A stretch of 64,000 nucleotides of DNA from Streptomyces sp. NBC_01351 (lineage in GTDB: Bacteria; Actinomycetota; Actinomycetes; Streptomycetales; Streptomycetaceae), in assembly GCF_036237315.1 (NCBI RefSeq), contig NZ_CP108356.1:5089501-5153500 (forward strand), given 5' to 3'. Shown piece after piece: positions 18,996-31,860 of the stretch (position 1 is the stretch's first letter; every line of letters begins with the position of its first letter). A program made the position numbers and the translations under genes. The notes beneath the pieces were generated by a model. It was not told where the DNA came from. It searched no databases and saw only the letters and a list, made by a program, of their open reading frames with translations.

Positions 18996-19843
18996 GTCGT
19001 CTGCGTCGTCTGCGTCGGCTCGTAGCGGTACGGGTCGCTGCGCAGGCCGCGGGGGGTGGTCACGGTCACCGTGAACGGGGGCTTCGCGGGCTCCGGGAGG
19101 GGGGCCGTCAGGGTGCCGGTCGTGGGGTCGACGGTGGCCGGGGTGGCCGTGTCGTTCACGGTGACCTGGGGCGGGGGGCCCGCCGGGTCCGGGGTGAAGC
19201 CGCCGCCCTGGATGGTGAGGGCCGTGCCCGCGAGGGCGACGTTCGTGATGACCGGGTTCGCGCGGACGGCCATCTTGTTGATCAGGTACGCGCCGGCCGG
19301 GGCGCCCGTGAGGGCCCAGATCTCGGAGGGGAGGCGGGGGAGCCCGCCGCCGACGTCCGTGAGGAAGAACAGGACGACGTACAGCATCGTGACCGCGCTG
19401 AGGGCGACGTACTGGAGGTCGACGAGGTCCACGCGCCCGCTGTCGTTCGCGACGAGCTCGCGCAGCGGCCTGCGTCCCGAAGGGGTGGGCTTCGGGGCGG
19501 GTTTGGCCATGCTGCCGTTCTCCAGCCGCATGCCGACGACCGTCTTCGCGCCGATCAGGGCCGCGTACGGGCCGCCGAGCAGCGGCAGGTACACGGTCGT
19601 CAGCGTGGACAGCGGGCCGTCGGGGCCCTGGAAGTACGACACCCCGCCGCCCGCGGTGAGACCGTGGCCGAGGATCGCGAGCAGCAGCCAGACGAGGACG
19701 ACCGTCCAGGCCAGGGCCAGGGTGGTCGAGGTGGAGAGGCGGCCGTCGCGGCCGGTGACGAAGCCGGGGTGGCGGTAGAGGCGCCGGCCGACGGGCACGG
19801 TCAGGGCGGCGAGTAACGCCAGTGCGAAGAGTGCGGAAGCCAT
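18992..19843 (-). CDS. Membrane protein with C-terminal IPT/TIG-like domain; contains a TTA codon
   Basis: A 283-residue membrane protein of unknown function. Hydrophobic helices lie near residues 1-16, 40-60, 80-100 and 140-160. The last 85 residues (NPVITNVALAGTALTIQGGGFTPD to TVTTPRGLRSDPY) look like an IPT/TIG immunoglobulin-like domain. The ATG at 19843 follows GGGGGGA. Codon 10 is TTA (plus-strand TAA at 19814-19816), the only in-frame TTA I found in any CDS here, so its translation should need the bldA tRNA at 57013. It overlaps the CGNR gene tail-to-tail. Confidence 0.8.
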   Translation of the reverse strand: MASALFALALLAALTVPVGRRLYRHPGFVTGRDGRLSTSTTLALAWTVVLVWLLLAILGHGLTAGGGVSYFQGPDGPLSTLTTVYLPLLGGPYAALIGAKTVVGMRLENGSMAKPAPKPTPSGRRPLRELVANDSGRVDLVDLQYVALSAVTMLYVVLFFLTDVGGGLPRLPSEIWALTGAPAGAYLINKMAVRANPVITNVALAGTALTIQGGGFTPDPAGPPPQVTVNDTATPATVDPTTGTLTAPLPEPAKPPFTVTVTTPRGLRSDPYRYEPTQTTQTT

Positions 19844-19907
19844 GTCGTCCCCCCGGAAACGGTCCTGGTCACAGGGTCCCTGAATGGCGGGGGTCATGAC
19901 AAGTCAA

Positions 19908-21452
19908 CTACTGCTCCTGCTCCGGCAGTACGGGGAACCGCCGCGGGGCCACCAGCAGCAGGACCAGCAGCGCGGCGACGGCGGCCGCCGTCGCGCCCAG
20001 GAAGATGTGGTCCACCGCCGCGGCCACGGCCTCGCGCAGGTAGTCGGCGGCGGCCCGGGGGAGGAGCCCCGGCTCGTTCAGGGCCTTCGCCACGTCGTCC
20101 AGGTGGCCCGGCAGTCCGGGCATCGGGGCGTCCACCAGCCGGGCGGCGAGGGTGGCGTTGGCGACGGCCCCCAGCAGGGCCGCGCCCACGCTCTGGCCGA
20201 CCTGGCGGCAGAACAGCACGGAGGCGGTCGTGGTGCCGCGCTCCGCCCAGCCGACGGTGGACTGGACCCCGATGATCAGCGGGAGCTGGAACAGGCCGAG
20301 CGCGCCGCCCAGCAGCAGCATGATCAGAGCGGGCTGCCAGGGCCGGGCGGGGTGGGGGAGCAGCGTGAAGGCGTACAGGATCGCCGCGGACAGGGCGATG
20401 CCGATGACGGCGCAGTTGCGGAAGCCGATGCGCCGGTAGACGTGCTGGCTGAGGGCGGCGGTGATGGGCCAGCTCAGGGTCATCACGGACATGACGAGCC
20501 CCGCGCCGACGGGCCCGAGGCCGAGCACGGACTGGGCGTACGTCGGCATGAACACCATCGGGGCGACCATCAGCAGGCCGAGCGCGCCCATCGCCAGGTT
20601 GACGGCGGCGATGGTGCGCCGGCGCCAGACCCAGCCGGGCAGGATCGGTTCCTCGGCCCGGCGCTCCACGCGGACGACCACGGCGGCCAGGACGGCGGTG
20701 GCGGCGAACAGCCCGAGCGAGGGCGCCGACAGCCAGGGCCAGGCGACCCCGCCCTGCACGAGCGCGAAGAGCAGCAGCCCGCCGCAGGCGAAGACGCCGA
20801 GGGCGCCCGCCCAGTCGACGGGGCCCCGGCGGCCGGGGGAGCGTACGGGTTCGACGAGGTGGCGGCGGATCATCCACAGGGCGAGGGCGGCCAGCGGCAG
20901 GTTGATCAGGAAGATCCAGCGCCAGTGCGCGTACGAGGCCAGCAGCCCGCCGAGCGCGGGACCGGCCACGGCCGAGACGGCCCACACGGTGGACATCCGG
21001 GCCTGGATCCTCGGCCGTTCCTTGAGCGGGTAGAGGTCGCCGGCCAGGGTCTGGATCGTGCCCTGGAGGGCGCCGCCGCCCAGGCCCTGGACGATCCGGA
21101 AGGCGATGAGCGCGGCCATGTTCCACGCGAGCGCGCACAACAGCGAGCCGACGAGGAAGAGGCCTATGCCGAAGAGCAGGACGGGCTTGCGGCCGAAGGT
21201 GTCGGAGAGCTTCCCGTAGACGGGCAGGGTGACGGTGACGGCGAGCAGATAGCCGGAGAAGAGCCAGGAGAACACGGAGAAGCCGCCGAGGTCACCGACG
21301 ATCTGCGGGACGGCGGTGGCGACGATGGTGCTGTCGAGGGCGACGAGGGCCATCCCGAGCATGAGCGAGGCCACGACCGCCCCGGCCGGCCGCCCGACCG
21401 GTGTCGCCCCCGCGGTGACCACCGCGTCGGCCGTGCCCTCCCCTGAACCCAC
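19908..21452 (-). CDS. MFS drug-export protein, DHA2/EmrB-QacA type
   Basis: A proton-driven exporter with about 14 predicted membrane helices across 514 residues. Motif A (GKLSDTFGRKPVLLFG) follows TM2, and motif C (GPALGGLLASYAHWRWIF) is in TM5, both typical of DHA2 antiporters. VALDSTIVATAVPQI marks TM1. The GTG at 21452 was chosen because GGGGAAGGG precedes it by 6 nt; the earlier GTG at 21473 has no ribosome site. There is no adjacent TetR gene, and the substrate is unknown. Confidence 0.9.
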   Translation of the reverse strand: MGSGEGTADAVVTAGATPVGRPAGAVVASLMLGMALVALDSTIVATAVPQIVGDLGGFSVFSWLFSGYLLAVTVTLPVYGKLSDTFGRKPVLLFGIGLFLVGSLLCALAWNMAALIAFRIVQGLGGGALQGTIQTLAGDLYPLKERPRIQARMSTVWAVSAVAGPALGGLLASYAHWRWIFLINLPLAALALWMIRRHLVEPVRSPGRRGPVDWAGALGVFACGGLLLFALVQGGVAWPWLSAPSLGLFAATAVLAAVVVRVERRAEEPILPGWVWRRRTIAAVNLAMGALGLLMVAPMVFMPTYAQSVLGLGPVGAGLVMSVMTLSWPITAALSQHVYRRIGFRNCAVIGIALSAAILYAFTLLPHPARPWQPALIMLLLGGALGLFQLPLIIGVQSTVGWAERGTTTASVLFCRQVGQSVGAALLGAVANATLAARLVDAPMPGLPGHLDDVAKALNEPGLLPRAAADYLREAVAAAVDHIFLGATAAAVAALLVLLLVAPRRFPVLPEQEQ

Positions 21453-21769
21453 CAAGATCCCTTCCCCGTACACGTATGTGCGGGGAACACCATCTCACCG
21501 CCGCCATGCCGGCCGGTATCCCCCAGGGCGCATCGTCCGAAGGGTGGACAACCCCTAGGGGGAGCTCCGTAGAAGGGGCCAGGGGCCGTTCGTCCCGGCG
21601 GAGGACGTACAGGATCCCGGCAGCTCCTTAACTGGAACATACGAGCCAGGGGCCGGGGGGTGGGGTTAACCCCCGGGCGGATACGGCGATGGGCACCAGC
21701 GCGCCGCACCCCCCTCTCGCCAGAGACTTCATGACGGCGGCGACCGCACACCGAAGAAGGAGAAAGACC
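21453..21769. other. Divergent intergenic region with a GGGGTTAACCCC palindrome
   Basis: This 317-bp gap separates the MFS gene and the ABC operon. It holds a perfect 12-bp palindrome GGGGTTAACCCC at 21662-21673, about 100 bp before the ABC start, and an ACCCCTAGGGGG stretch near 21551. These are candidate regulatory sites only. No credible ORF or RNA gene was seen. Confidence 0.35.
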
Positions 21770-22558
21770 GTGACAACGGCTATGACCGAAACCAGGCACG
21801 GGGGTACTGGAGGGCATGAAGCCGTCGCGGCCCGGGCTCGCAAGCTCGTCAAGGCGTACGGCTCCGGGGAGACCCGGGTGGTCGCCCTTGACGACGTGGA
21901 CGTGGACATCATGCGCGGCGCATTCACGGCGATCATGGGCCCCTCCGGCTCCGGCAAGTCCACGCTGATGCACTGCCTCGCCGGTCTCGACACGGTGACC
22001 AGCGGGCAGATCTTCCTGGACGACACCGAGGTCACCGGGCTGAAGGACAAGAAGCTCACGCAGCTGCGCCGTGACCGGATCGGCTTCATCTTCCAGGCCT
22101 TCAACCTGCTGCCCACGCTCAACGCCCTGGAGAACATCACGCTCCCCATGGACATCGCGGGCCGCAAGCCCGACGCGGAGTGGCTGAACCGGGTCGTGGA
22201 GACCGTCGGCCTCGCCGGCCGCCTCAAGCACCGCCCGACCGAGCTCTCCGGCGGCCAGCAGCAGCGCGTGGCCGTGGCCCGCGCCCTCGCGGCCCGCCCG
22301 CAGATCATCTTCGGTGACGAACCGACCGGAAACCTGGACTCCCGGGCGGGGGCCGAGGTCCTCGGCTTCCTGCGCCGCTCGGTGGACGAGCTCGGCCAGA
22401 CCATCGTCATGGTCACGCACGACCCGGTCGCCGCCTCCTACGCGGACCGCGTCATCTTCCTCGCGGACGGCCGGATCGTCGACGAGATGTACGGGCCCTC
22501 CGCCGACCAGGTCCTCGACCGCATGAAGGACTTCGACGCCCGCGGACGGACGTCATGA
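21770..22558 (+). CDS. ABC transporter ATP-binding protein (MacB/LolD type), system 1
   Basis: The ATPase of an FtsX-family ABC system, 262 residues. Walker A is GPSGSGKSTLMH near residue 58. The Q-loop is FIFQAFNLLPTL, the signature LSGGQQQR, Walker B IIFGDEPTGNLDS, and the switch His is in VTHDP. The GTG at 21770 lies 7 nt after AAGGAG. Its TGA overlaps the permease ATG (ATGA), so the two are co-translated. It is highly similar to the ATPase at 55806-56579. MacB/LolD relatives move peptides, lipoproteins or antibiotics, often by mechanotransmission. The substrate is unknown. Confidence 0.93.
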   Translation: MTTAMTETRHGGTGGHEAVAARARKLVKAYGSGETRVVALDDVDVDIMRGAFTAIMGPSGSGKSTLMHCLAGLDTVTSGQIFLDDTEVTGLKDKKLTQLRRDRIGFIFQAFNLLPTLNALENITLPMDIAGRKPDAEWLNRVVETVGLAGRLKHRPTELSGGQQQRVAVARALAARPQIIFGDEPTGNLDSRAGAEVLGFLRRSVDELGQTIVMVTHDPVAASYADRVIFLADGRIVDEMYGPSADQVLDRMKDFDARGRTS

Positions 22559-25146
22559 GCAACACCGTCCTGAAGACCTCGCGGCGCAACTTCGTCGCGC
22601 ACAAGGGGCGGATGGCGCTGTCCGCCGTCGCGGTCCTGCTCTCCGTGGCCTTCGTCTGCGGCACTCTGGTGTTCACCGACACCATGAACACCACCTTCGA
22701 GAAGCTCTTCGCCTCCACCGCAGCGGACGTCACCGTGTCCGCGAAGCCGCTCGGACCGGAGGACGACGACCAGGAGAACCCGAGCAACGGCCGGCCCGCG
22801 ACGCTGTCCGCCGACGCCGTCGACAAGGTCGCCGCCGCGCCGGGCGTCCAGTCCGCGCAGGGCAGCGTCATCTCGCTGTCCGTCACGGTCGTCGACTCGA
22901 ACAACAAGAACCTCGGCCCCACCTCCGGCGCCCCGACGATCGCCGCGAGCTGGAACGACAACGAGCTCAAGATGATGGAGGTCAGCTCCGGCCACGAGCC
23001 GCGCGGCCCCACCGAGGTGATGGTCGACGCCGACACGGCGAAGAAGCACAAGCTGAAGATCGGGGACGAGCTGCGCACCATCGCCATCACCGGCGACTTC
23101 CGCGCCAAGATCTCCGGCATCGCCAAGTTCAAGGCCACCAACCCGGGCGCCACCGTCGTCTACTTCGACACGGCCACGGCCCAGCGTGAACTGCTCGGCG
23201 CTCCCGGCGTGTTCACCAACGTCGTCGTCACCGCCGCGGACGGCGTCAGCGACGACCAGCTCAAGGCGAACATCGCCTCCGCCGTCGGCGCCGACACCTA
23301 CAAGCTGCAGACCGCCAAGGAATCCGCGGACCAGGGCCGCGAGGACATCGGCTCCTTCCTCGACGTCATGAAGTACGTGATGCTCGGCTTCGCCTTCATC
23401 GCCTTCCTCGTCGGCATCTTCCTGATCTTCAACACCTTCGCGATGCTGGTCACCCAGCGCACCCGCGAGATCGGCCTGATGCGCGCCATCGGCGCCGACA
23501 GCGGACAGGTCCTCAAGTCCGTGGTCGTCGAGGCCTTCCTCCTCGGCCTCGTCGGCTCCGTCCTCGGCATCGGCGCCGGCGTGGGACTGGCCGTCGGTCT
23601 GATGAAGCTCATGGGCCAGATGGGCATGAACCTGTCCACGGACGATCTGACGATCGCCTGGACCACCCCGGTCATCGGCATCGTCCTCGGTGTGGTCGTC
23701 ACCGTCGTCGCCGCCTACGTCCCGGCCCGCCGGGCCGGCAAGGTCTCCCCGATGGCCGCCCTGCGTGAATCCGGCACCCCCGGCGACAAGAAGGCCGGTC
23801 GGCTCCGCGCCGTCCTCGGCCTGGTCCTCACCGGCATCGGCGGCACGGCGCTGTACCTCACCACGACCGCCGACAAGGCCGCGGCCGGATCGATGTGGCT
23901 GGGCCTGGGCGTCGTCGTCTCCCTCATCGGCTTCATCGTGATCGGCCCGCTCCTCGCCGCCGGCGTGGTCCGGGTGCTCTCCGGCGCGGTCCTGCGGCCC
24001 TTCGGGTCCATCGGCCGGCTCGCCGAGCGCAACGCCCTGCGCAACCCGCGCCGCACCGGCGCCACCGCCGCCGCGCTGATGATCGGCCTCGCGCTGGTCG
24101 CCTGCCTGTCCGTGGTCGGCTCCTCGATGGTGGCCTCCGCGACCGAGGAGCTCGACAAGACCGTCGGCGCGGACTACGTCATCAACTCCCAGACCGGCCA
24201 GCCGGTCATGCCGCAGGCCGAGCAGGCGGTGCGCGCCGCCCCGGGCCTGGACCACGTCTCCGCCTACCGGGAGGTACCGGCCAAGGTCACCACCCCCGAC
24301 GGCAGCGCCGAGGAGCTGACCCTCGGAGCCACCGACCCGACGTACGCCAAGGACATCAAGCGCAAGATGGTCGCCGGCACGCACACGGACGCGTACGGCA
24401 AGGACTCCATGTCGGTGGGTTCGGAGTACGCGACCAAGTACGGCATCAAGCTGGGCGACCAGCTGACCGTCGCCTTCACCGGCGGCAACACCGTCAAGCT
24501 GAAGGTCGCCGCGATCACCCTCGACGAGGGCAGCATCGACAAGAGCGTCAAGTACATCAGCACCGCGATCGCCGAGGCCAACGTCCCGGCCGACCGGCTG
24601 CCGCGCCCCTTCATGCTGCTGGCCAGCGCGAAGGACGGGCAGAAGGCCGCCACGTATGCCGCGGTCAAGGCGGCGGTGGCTGACTACCCGCAGTACATGG
24701 TGCGGGACCAGACCGACTACAAGAAGGCCATCCAGGACCAGGTCGGTCAGCTGCTGAACATGGTCTACGGGCTTCTCGCCCTCGCGATCATCGTCGCGAT
24801 CCTCGGCGTGGTGAACACCCTCGCCCTGTCGGTGGTCGAGCGGACCCGCGAGATCGGCCTGATGCGCGCCATCGGCCTCTCCCGCCGCCAGCTGCGCCGC
24901 ATGATCCGCCTGGAGTCGGTGGTCATCGCCCTCTTCGGCGCCCTGCTCGGCCTCGGGCTGGGCATGGGCTGGGGGGCCAGTGCGCAGCAGCTCCTCGCAC
25001 TGGAGGGCATGAACGTCCTGGAGATCCCCTGGCCCACGATCCTCGGGGTGTTCGCCGGATCGGCCCTGGTGGGCCTGCTGGCCGCGCTGGTGCCGGCCTT
25101 CCGGGCGGGACGGATGAACGTCCTGAACGCGATCGCGAGCGAGTAG
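22555..25146 (+). CDS. FtsX-like ABC transporter permease, system 1
   Basis: An 863-residue permease with two FtsX-type halves. Each half has a TM helix, a large extracytoplasmic domain, and three more helices. The first half is KGRMALSAVAVLLSVAFVCG to VAAYVPARRAGKVSPMAALRE; the second is NALRNPRRTGATAAALMIGL to LVPAFRAGRMNVLNAIASE. The conserved LMRAIGADSGQV and LMRAIGLSRRQL loops contact the ATPase. The ATG overlaps the ATPase stop. A strong terminator follows at 25173. It is paralogous to the permease at 53184-55727, with the same ending A..R.NML/VL.AI. Confidence 0.92.
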   Translation: MSNTVLKTSRRNFVAHKGRMALSAVAVLLSVAFVCGTLVFTDTMNTTFEKLFASTAADVTVSAKPLGPEDDDQENPSNGRPATLSADAVDKVAAAPGVQSAQGSVISLSVTVVDSNNKNLGPTSGAPTIAASWNDNELKMMEVSSGHEPRGPTEVMVDADTAKKHKLKIGDELRTIAITGDFRAKISGIAKFKATNPGATVVYFDTATAQRELLGAPGVFTNVVVTAADGVSDDQLKANIASAVGADTYKLQTAKESADQGREDIGSFLDVMKYVMLGFAFIAFLVGIFLIFNTFAMLVTQRTREIGLMRAIGADSGQVLKSVVVEAFLLGLVGSVLGIGAGVGLAVGLMKLMGQMGMNLSTDDLTIAWTTPVIGIVLGVVVTVVAAYVPARRAGKVSPMAALRESGTPGDKKAGRLRAVLGLVLTGIGGTALYLTTTADKAAAGSMWLGLGVVVSLIGFIVIGPLLAAGVVRVLSGAVLRPFGSIGRLAERNALRNPRRTGATAAALMIGLALVACLSVVGSSMVASATEELDKTVGADYVINSQTGQPVMPQAEQAVRAAPGLDHVSAYREVPAKVTTPDGSAEELTLGATDPTYAKDIKRKMVAGTHTDAYGKDSMSVGSEYATKYGIKLGDQLTVAFTGGNTVKLKVAAITLDEGSIDKSVKYISTAIAEANVPADRLPRPFMLLASAKDGQKAATYAAVKAAVADYPQYMVRDQTDYKKAIQDQVGQLLNMVYGLLALAIIVAILGVVNTLALSVVERTREIGLMRAIGLSRRQLRRMIRLESVVIALFGALLGLGLGMGWGASAQQLLALEGMNVLEIPWPTILGVFAGSALVGLLAALVPAFRAGRMNVLNAIASE

Positions 25147-25172
25147 CGGGCGCCGCGGTCGAACGGGGGAGA

Positions 25173-25207
25173 GCGCCGGTCCGGGACCTCGGGTCCCGGG
25201 CCGGCGC
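25173..25207. terminator. Terminator after ABC system 1
   Basis: A 16-bp stem with one G-T pair (25173-25188 with 25192-25207) and a 3-nt loop lies between the convergent permease and DUF2079 genes and can serve both. Confidence 0.85.
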
Positions 25208-25217
25208 CGTCCGTTTC

Positions 25218-26636
25218 CTAGACCCGCCGCATCAGGACGACGCCTTCGACCTCGCCCACGAGGGTGAACCGTTCGCCGGGGTGCAGCTGGGTTCCGTACG
25301 CGGTCGGGTCCTGGCCGGCCCACTTCGAGCCGTTGTCGATGGCGATCCAGTCCGGGACCATGCCCTTGCTCCCGCCGATCCACAGCACCCGGCAGCGGGA
25401 GGTCAGCCGGGTCAGCGGCCCGGTGTCGGCCTCCACGACCGCCCCGTCGGGGATCCGGTCGAGGAGGCGTTCGATCGCCGTCACGCGGGCGGGCTTCTCG
25501 TACGTGCTCGCTTCCACGAGCTTGGCCGTCGGCATGCCGGTCGCGGCGAGCGCGAGGGAGGCGGCGAGCACGGCGGTGGGCATCTGGAGGGCGTACGAGC
25601 GCAGCCACGGACGCTCGCCGCGCCGCAGGGTGTCGACGGCGTCGACGAGGGCGAGGGCGACGACGGGCATCAGGACGGCGCTGTAGTGCCAGTCGGTGGA
25701 CCAGTAGTGGTCGTCCCCGGACAGGAACCGCCAGCCCAGGGTGGGGGCGGCGACCAGCAGCAGGGGCGAGCGCAGCGCGAGCAGCCCGGACGTGGGCAGG
25801 AGCACCCAGGTCAGGGTGGTGAGTTTGGTGCCGAGGCCGTCGAGGGGGCCGGCGCCCTGGATCTTGTCCCAGTAGCCGTAGCCCGCGGTGGCGAAGGCCG
25901 GTATGAAGACGGTGAAGACGAGGACGGCGAACACGGCGGCCGCGGCGGCGACGCCGAGCGCGGTCCAGGCGGCCCGCCGGTCGGTGGTCCGGGCCCGCCA
26001 GGCCACCACCACGGCCAGGGCGGCGAGCGTGAAGCCCAGGTCCTCCTTGACGAGGACCAACGGCAGCCCCCACAGCAGTGCGGCCCGCCAGCGCCGGTTG
26101 AGGACCGCCTCCAGGGAGAAGGCGATCAGAGGCACGGCGAAGGCGATCTCGTGGAAGTCGAACTCCACGGCCCGCTGGATCCCCCAGAACAGCCCGTACG
26201 CGACCCCGACGGCGATCCCGCGCGCCCGCCCGAGCATCCGCCCGGCTGCCCGGGTGACGGGGACGGCGGACAGCGCGAACAGGGCGGCCTGCGCGACCAG
26301 CAGGGTGATGGGGCCGGGGAAGACCCGGTAGACCGGTGCGATCAGCGCGATGATCGGGCTGAAGTGGTCGCCGAGGATGTTGGCCCCGGGCCCCTTCAGA
26401 TCGGCGACCGGCACCTGGAGGTGCGCGTACGCGCGGATGGCCTGCTCGAAGATCCCCAGGTCCCAGGAGGCCCACTCCATCCGCCGGAACCGCCCGACGG
26501 ACAGCACGAGGTAGACGAGGAACAGCCCGCAGGCCACCGCGTACGGCCCGAGCCACCGGCCCCGGTCCTCCGGGGCCGCGACCGCGGCCGCCGACGGGGG
26601 CGGGGAGGCGGGACGGGTTATCGCGTCACTCGTCAC
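25218..26636 (-). CDS. DUF2079 polytopic membrane protein
   Basis: A 472-residue integral membrane protein with roughly 9-11 hydrophobic helices. FRRMEWASWDLGIFEQAIRAY and GDHFSPIIALIAPVYRVFPG are the conserved N-terminal pieces of DUF2079, a family resembling GT-C glycosyltransferases. The Asp in WDLG and the Asp-His in GDHFSP could be the luminal catalytic loop, by analogy. The GTG at 26636 follows GAGGAG. It is monocistronic and convergent with ABC system 1. A role in cell-envelope sugar transfer is plausible but unproven. Confidence 0.8.
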   Translation of the reverse strand: MTSDAITRPASPPPSAAAVAAPEDRGRWLGPYAVACGLFLVYLVLSVGRFRRMEWASWDLGIFEQAIRAYAHLQVPVADLKGPGANILGDHFSPIIALIAPVYRVFPGPITLLVAQAALFALSAVPVTRAAGRMLGRARGIAVGVAYGLFWGIQRAVEFDFHEIAFAVPLIAFSLEAVLNRRWRAALLWGLPLVLVKEDLGFTLAALAVVVAWRARTTDRRAAWTALGVAAAAAVFAVLVFTVFIPAFATAGYGYWDKIQGAGPLDGLGTKLTTLTWVLLPTSGLLALRSPLLLVAAPTLGWRFLSGDDHYWSTDWHYSAVLMPVVALALVDAVDTLRRGERPWLRSYALQMPTAVLAASLALAATGMPTAKLVEASTYEKPARVTAIERLLDRIPDGAVVEADTGPLTRLTSRCRVLWIGGSKGMVPDWIAIDNGSKWAGQDPTAYGTQLHPGERFTLVGEVEGVVLMRRV

Positions 26637-26977
26637 GGTGTCGCACTCCTCGGCCGGTCGGCGTCTCTCCGGCGGATGCGACGCGGCGAGCTCAGACGGT
26701 CAGTACCTCGACATCGTAAAGGGGGACGAACCCGTCGCGTGTGACGAGACTCGGCCCTTCGGCGGCCCTTCGGATCGGGCCAGGGCGACCGGCTCCGGAA
26801 TCCCGGGTGACGGCGTACGGCCCGCCCGGGCGGTCCGAGAGGCGCCGGCTCCGTCACCCCTTCGGGGACCGGAATCCCTCGCGCGGCCGTCACCGGCGCG
26901 TCGTAGGGTGGGAACCCCCGGCCCGTACGACGTGTCGGGTCCTTCGCGTTGCCCCTTCACCGGATGGAAGCCGCTAC
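26637..26977. other. Intergenic region between the DUF2079 gene and mfd
   Basis: This 341-bp divergent gap should hold both promoters. I see no strong dyad, terminator or RNA fold. Open frames through it are non-coding in character. Confidence 0.4.
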
Positions 26978-30547
<3,570 letters not shown>

Positions 30548-30578
30548 GGCACGCGGCCTGAGGGCCGAAGAGGCCGCC

Positions 30579-30612
30579 GAAGAGGCCGGGCCCGTCGGGG
30601 CCCGGCCTCTTC
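30579..30612. terminator. Terminator after mfd
   Basis: A perfect 15-bp stem (30579-30593 with 30598-30612) and a GTCG tetraloop lie between mfd and the convergent small gene at 30619. Confidence 0.92.
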
Positions 30613-30618
30613 GCGCGG

Positions 30619-30792
30619 CTATTTCTTCGGGTCGTCGTCGATGCCCAGCTTTTCTTCCATCATCTGCTGGCCCTTGTCGACGTGGTCGGCGTACTTGCCG
30701 CCCGTCTTCTCGTTGGCCTCTTGTTCGAGGTTGTCGGAGACGTTCTTGGCCTTGTCCTTCGCCTGGTCCCTGAACCTGTCGAAGATCCCCAT
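30619..30792 (-). CDS. Small MT0933/Rv0909-type antitoxin-like protein
   Basis: A 57-residue, highly charged protein, MGIFDRFRDQAKDKAKNVSD, then NLEQEANEKTGGKYADHVDK and a PKK tail. This matches the MT0933-like family annotated as antitoxins in mycobacteria. The ATG at 30792 follows AAGGAG with good spacing. No partner toxin gene adjoins it; the upstream gene is a lipoprotein. In streptomycetes the family may act as a stress or CsbD-like protein rather than an antitoxin. Confidence 0.75.
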   Translation of the reverse strand: MGIFDRFRDQAKDKAKNVSDNLEQEANEKTGGKYADHVDKGQQMMEEKLGIDDDPKK

Positions 30793-30872
30793 GTCACGGG
30801 CTCCTTCCGTTTCCCGTCTGCGACGGTACCCGGGTTTAGGATGGTTCGCCCGTTGCGGGGTGTTCATCCTGT

Positions 30873-31589
30873 TTAGCCCATTTCGTCGGCGTCGATGACG
30901 TCCTTGCCGGTCGGGGCGTCGGCCTGCACCGGCTCGTTGAACCGGGTGAAGGAGATCTCCGCAGGCTCCTTGCCGGTGTTCGTCGCCTTGAGCAGGTACG
31001 GCTCGCCCTCGGTGGCCACCAGCAGGGTCTCGGTGCCGTCGGTGGTCTTCGTCGTCAGGGTGAGGGCCTGCTTGCCGTCGACCGTGGTGACCTTGCCCTT
31101 CTGGGCGCCCTTGCTGTCGTCGAACTCCGTGAGGAGCTCGTCCAGGTCGCACAGGGCGGACAGTTCCTTCGAGTCCTCGTCCGCCGCCTTCGACTTCAGC
31201 CAGTTGCCCGCCAGCATCTTGACCGCCGCGTCCGCCTGCTCCTTGGGCAGGTCCTTCATCTGGGCGCGGTAGAAGGGCTCGTCGGCCTTGATGAAGACGA
31301 ACTCGGCGTTGCGGATCAGCTCGAAGGCGCCGTCCGGGGTGGAGATCGAGCCCTTGCAGTCGCCGCTCTTGCTGACCGCCATGTTCAGCTGCATCTGCTT
31401 GCCGTCGTCCCAGACGTTTCCGCTGACGGTGAGCGAGTCCGTGCCGCGCAGGGCGGCGACGGACTTGTCGGCGACCTGGGAGCCGCTCAGGTCGGGGAAC
31501 GGGCCGGACGCGGAGCATCCGGTGAGTCCGAGGGTGGCGGCGCAGGCGAGGGCGGCGGCGGTGAGGATCGGGCGGTTGGCAATGCGCAT
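30873..31589 (-). CDS. LppX/LprG-like lipoprotein
   Basis: A 238-residue exported lipoprotein. The N-terminus is RIANRPILTAAALACAATLG with the lipobox LTGC (Cys25). The mature part has GSQVADKSVAALRGTDSLTVSG, then a paired Cys (GDCKG and SALCDLDELL) and a beta-rich C-terminal region with VTTVDGKQALTL. The pattern resembles the mycobacterial LppX/LprAFG lipid-carrier fold, common in streptomycetes without known ligand. The ATG at 31589 follows GGAGAG. The downstream small gene is about 80 bp away on the same strand. Confidence 0.8.
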   Translation of the reverse strand: MRIANRPILTAAALACAATLGLTGCSASGPFPDLSGSQVADKSVAALRGTDSLTVSGNVWDDGKQMQLNMAVSKSGDCKGSISTPDGAFELIRNAEFVFIKADEPFYRAQMKDLPKEQADAAVKMLAGNWLKSKAADEDSKELSALCDLDELLTEFDDSKGAQKGKVTTVDGKQALTLTTKTTDGTETLLVATEGEPYLLKATNTGKEPAEISFTRFNEPVQADAPTGKDVIDADEMG

Positions 31590-31773
31590 GGGGGGACTCT
31601 CCGAGGCAGGAAGGTGGGGCGGGGGGAAGGGTAGAGGGAGCGGCCGGTCAAGCGGAAGGTGAGGGTCCGATTGTCGGGACCGGGTCGGGCGCGTCGGGCG
31701 GGGTCGGGCCGGCTCTCCGGCGCGTCCGGCCGCTGGGTGTTCTCTGTGTGATGTAGCGATCAGACCAGATGCT

Positions 31774-31844
31774 TGTGAACCGAGTCAACCATGCGTGTCA
31801 GGGAAATTGAGTTCACGCTGTGAATGAGTCTCTTGCGTGTGAAC
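31774..31844. promoter_or_regulatory. GTGAA operator cluster before the methyltransferase
   Basis: A 13-bp perfect dyad TTCAC-GCT-GTGAA occupies 31812-31824. Additional TTGTGAACC (about 31774) and GTGTGAAC (31837-31844) half-sites flank it. The cluster lies just ahead of a gene that carries its own helix-turn-helix, so autoregulation is plausible. Confidence 0.5.
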
Positions 31845-31860
31845 GGGTATGCTCCCCGGC

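Noticed and set aside
22438..26556. 1372-residue minus-strand frame across ABC system 1
   Set aside because: It runs antisense to two certain ABC genes, and its last part is an out-of-frame copy of the DUF2079 gene.
30619..30792. Toxin-antitoxin pair
   Set aside because: The MT0933-like small protein lacks an adjacent toxin; its neighbours are mfd and a lipoprotein gene.
31849..31860. Upstream ATG (31849) as methyltransferase start
   Set aside because: Neither this nor 31861 has a clear ribosome site. The shorter form was preferred because the four extra residues are not conserved in character, but the choice remains open.
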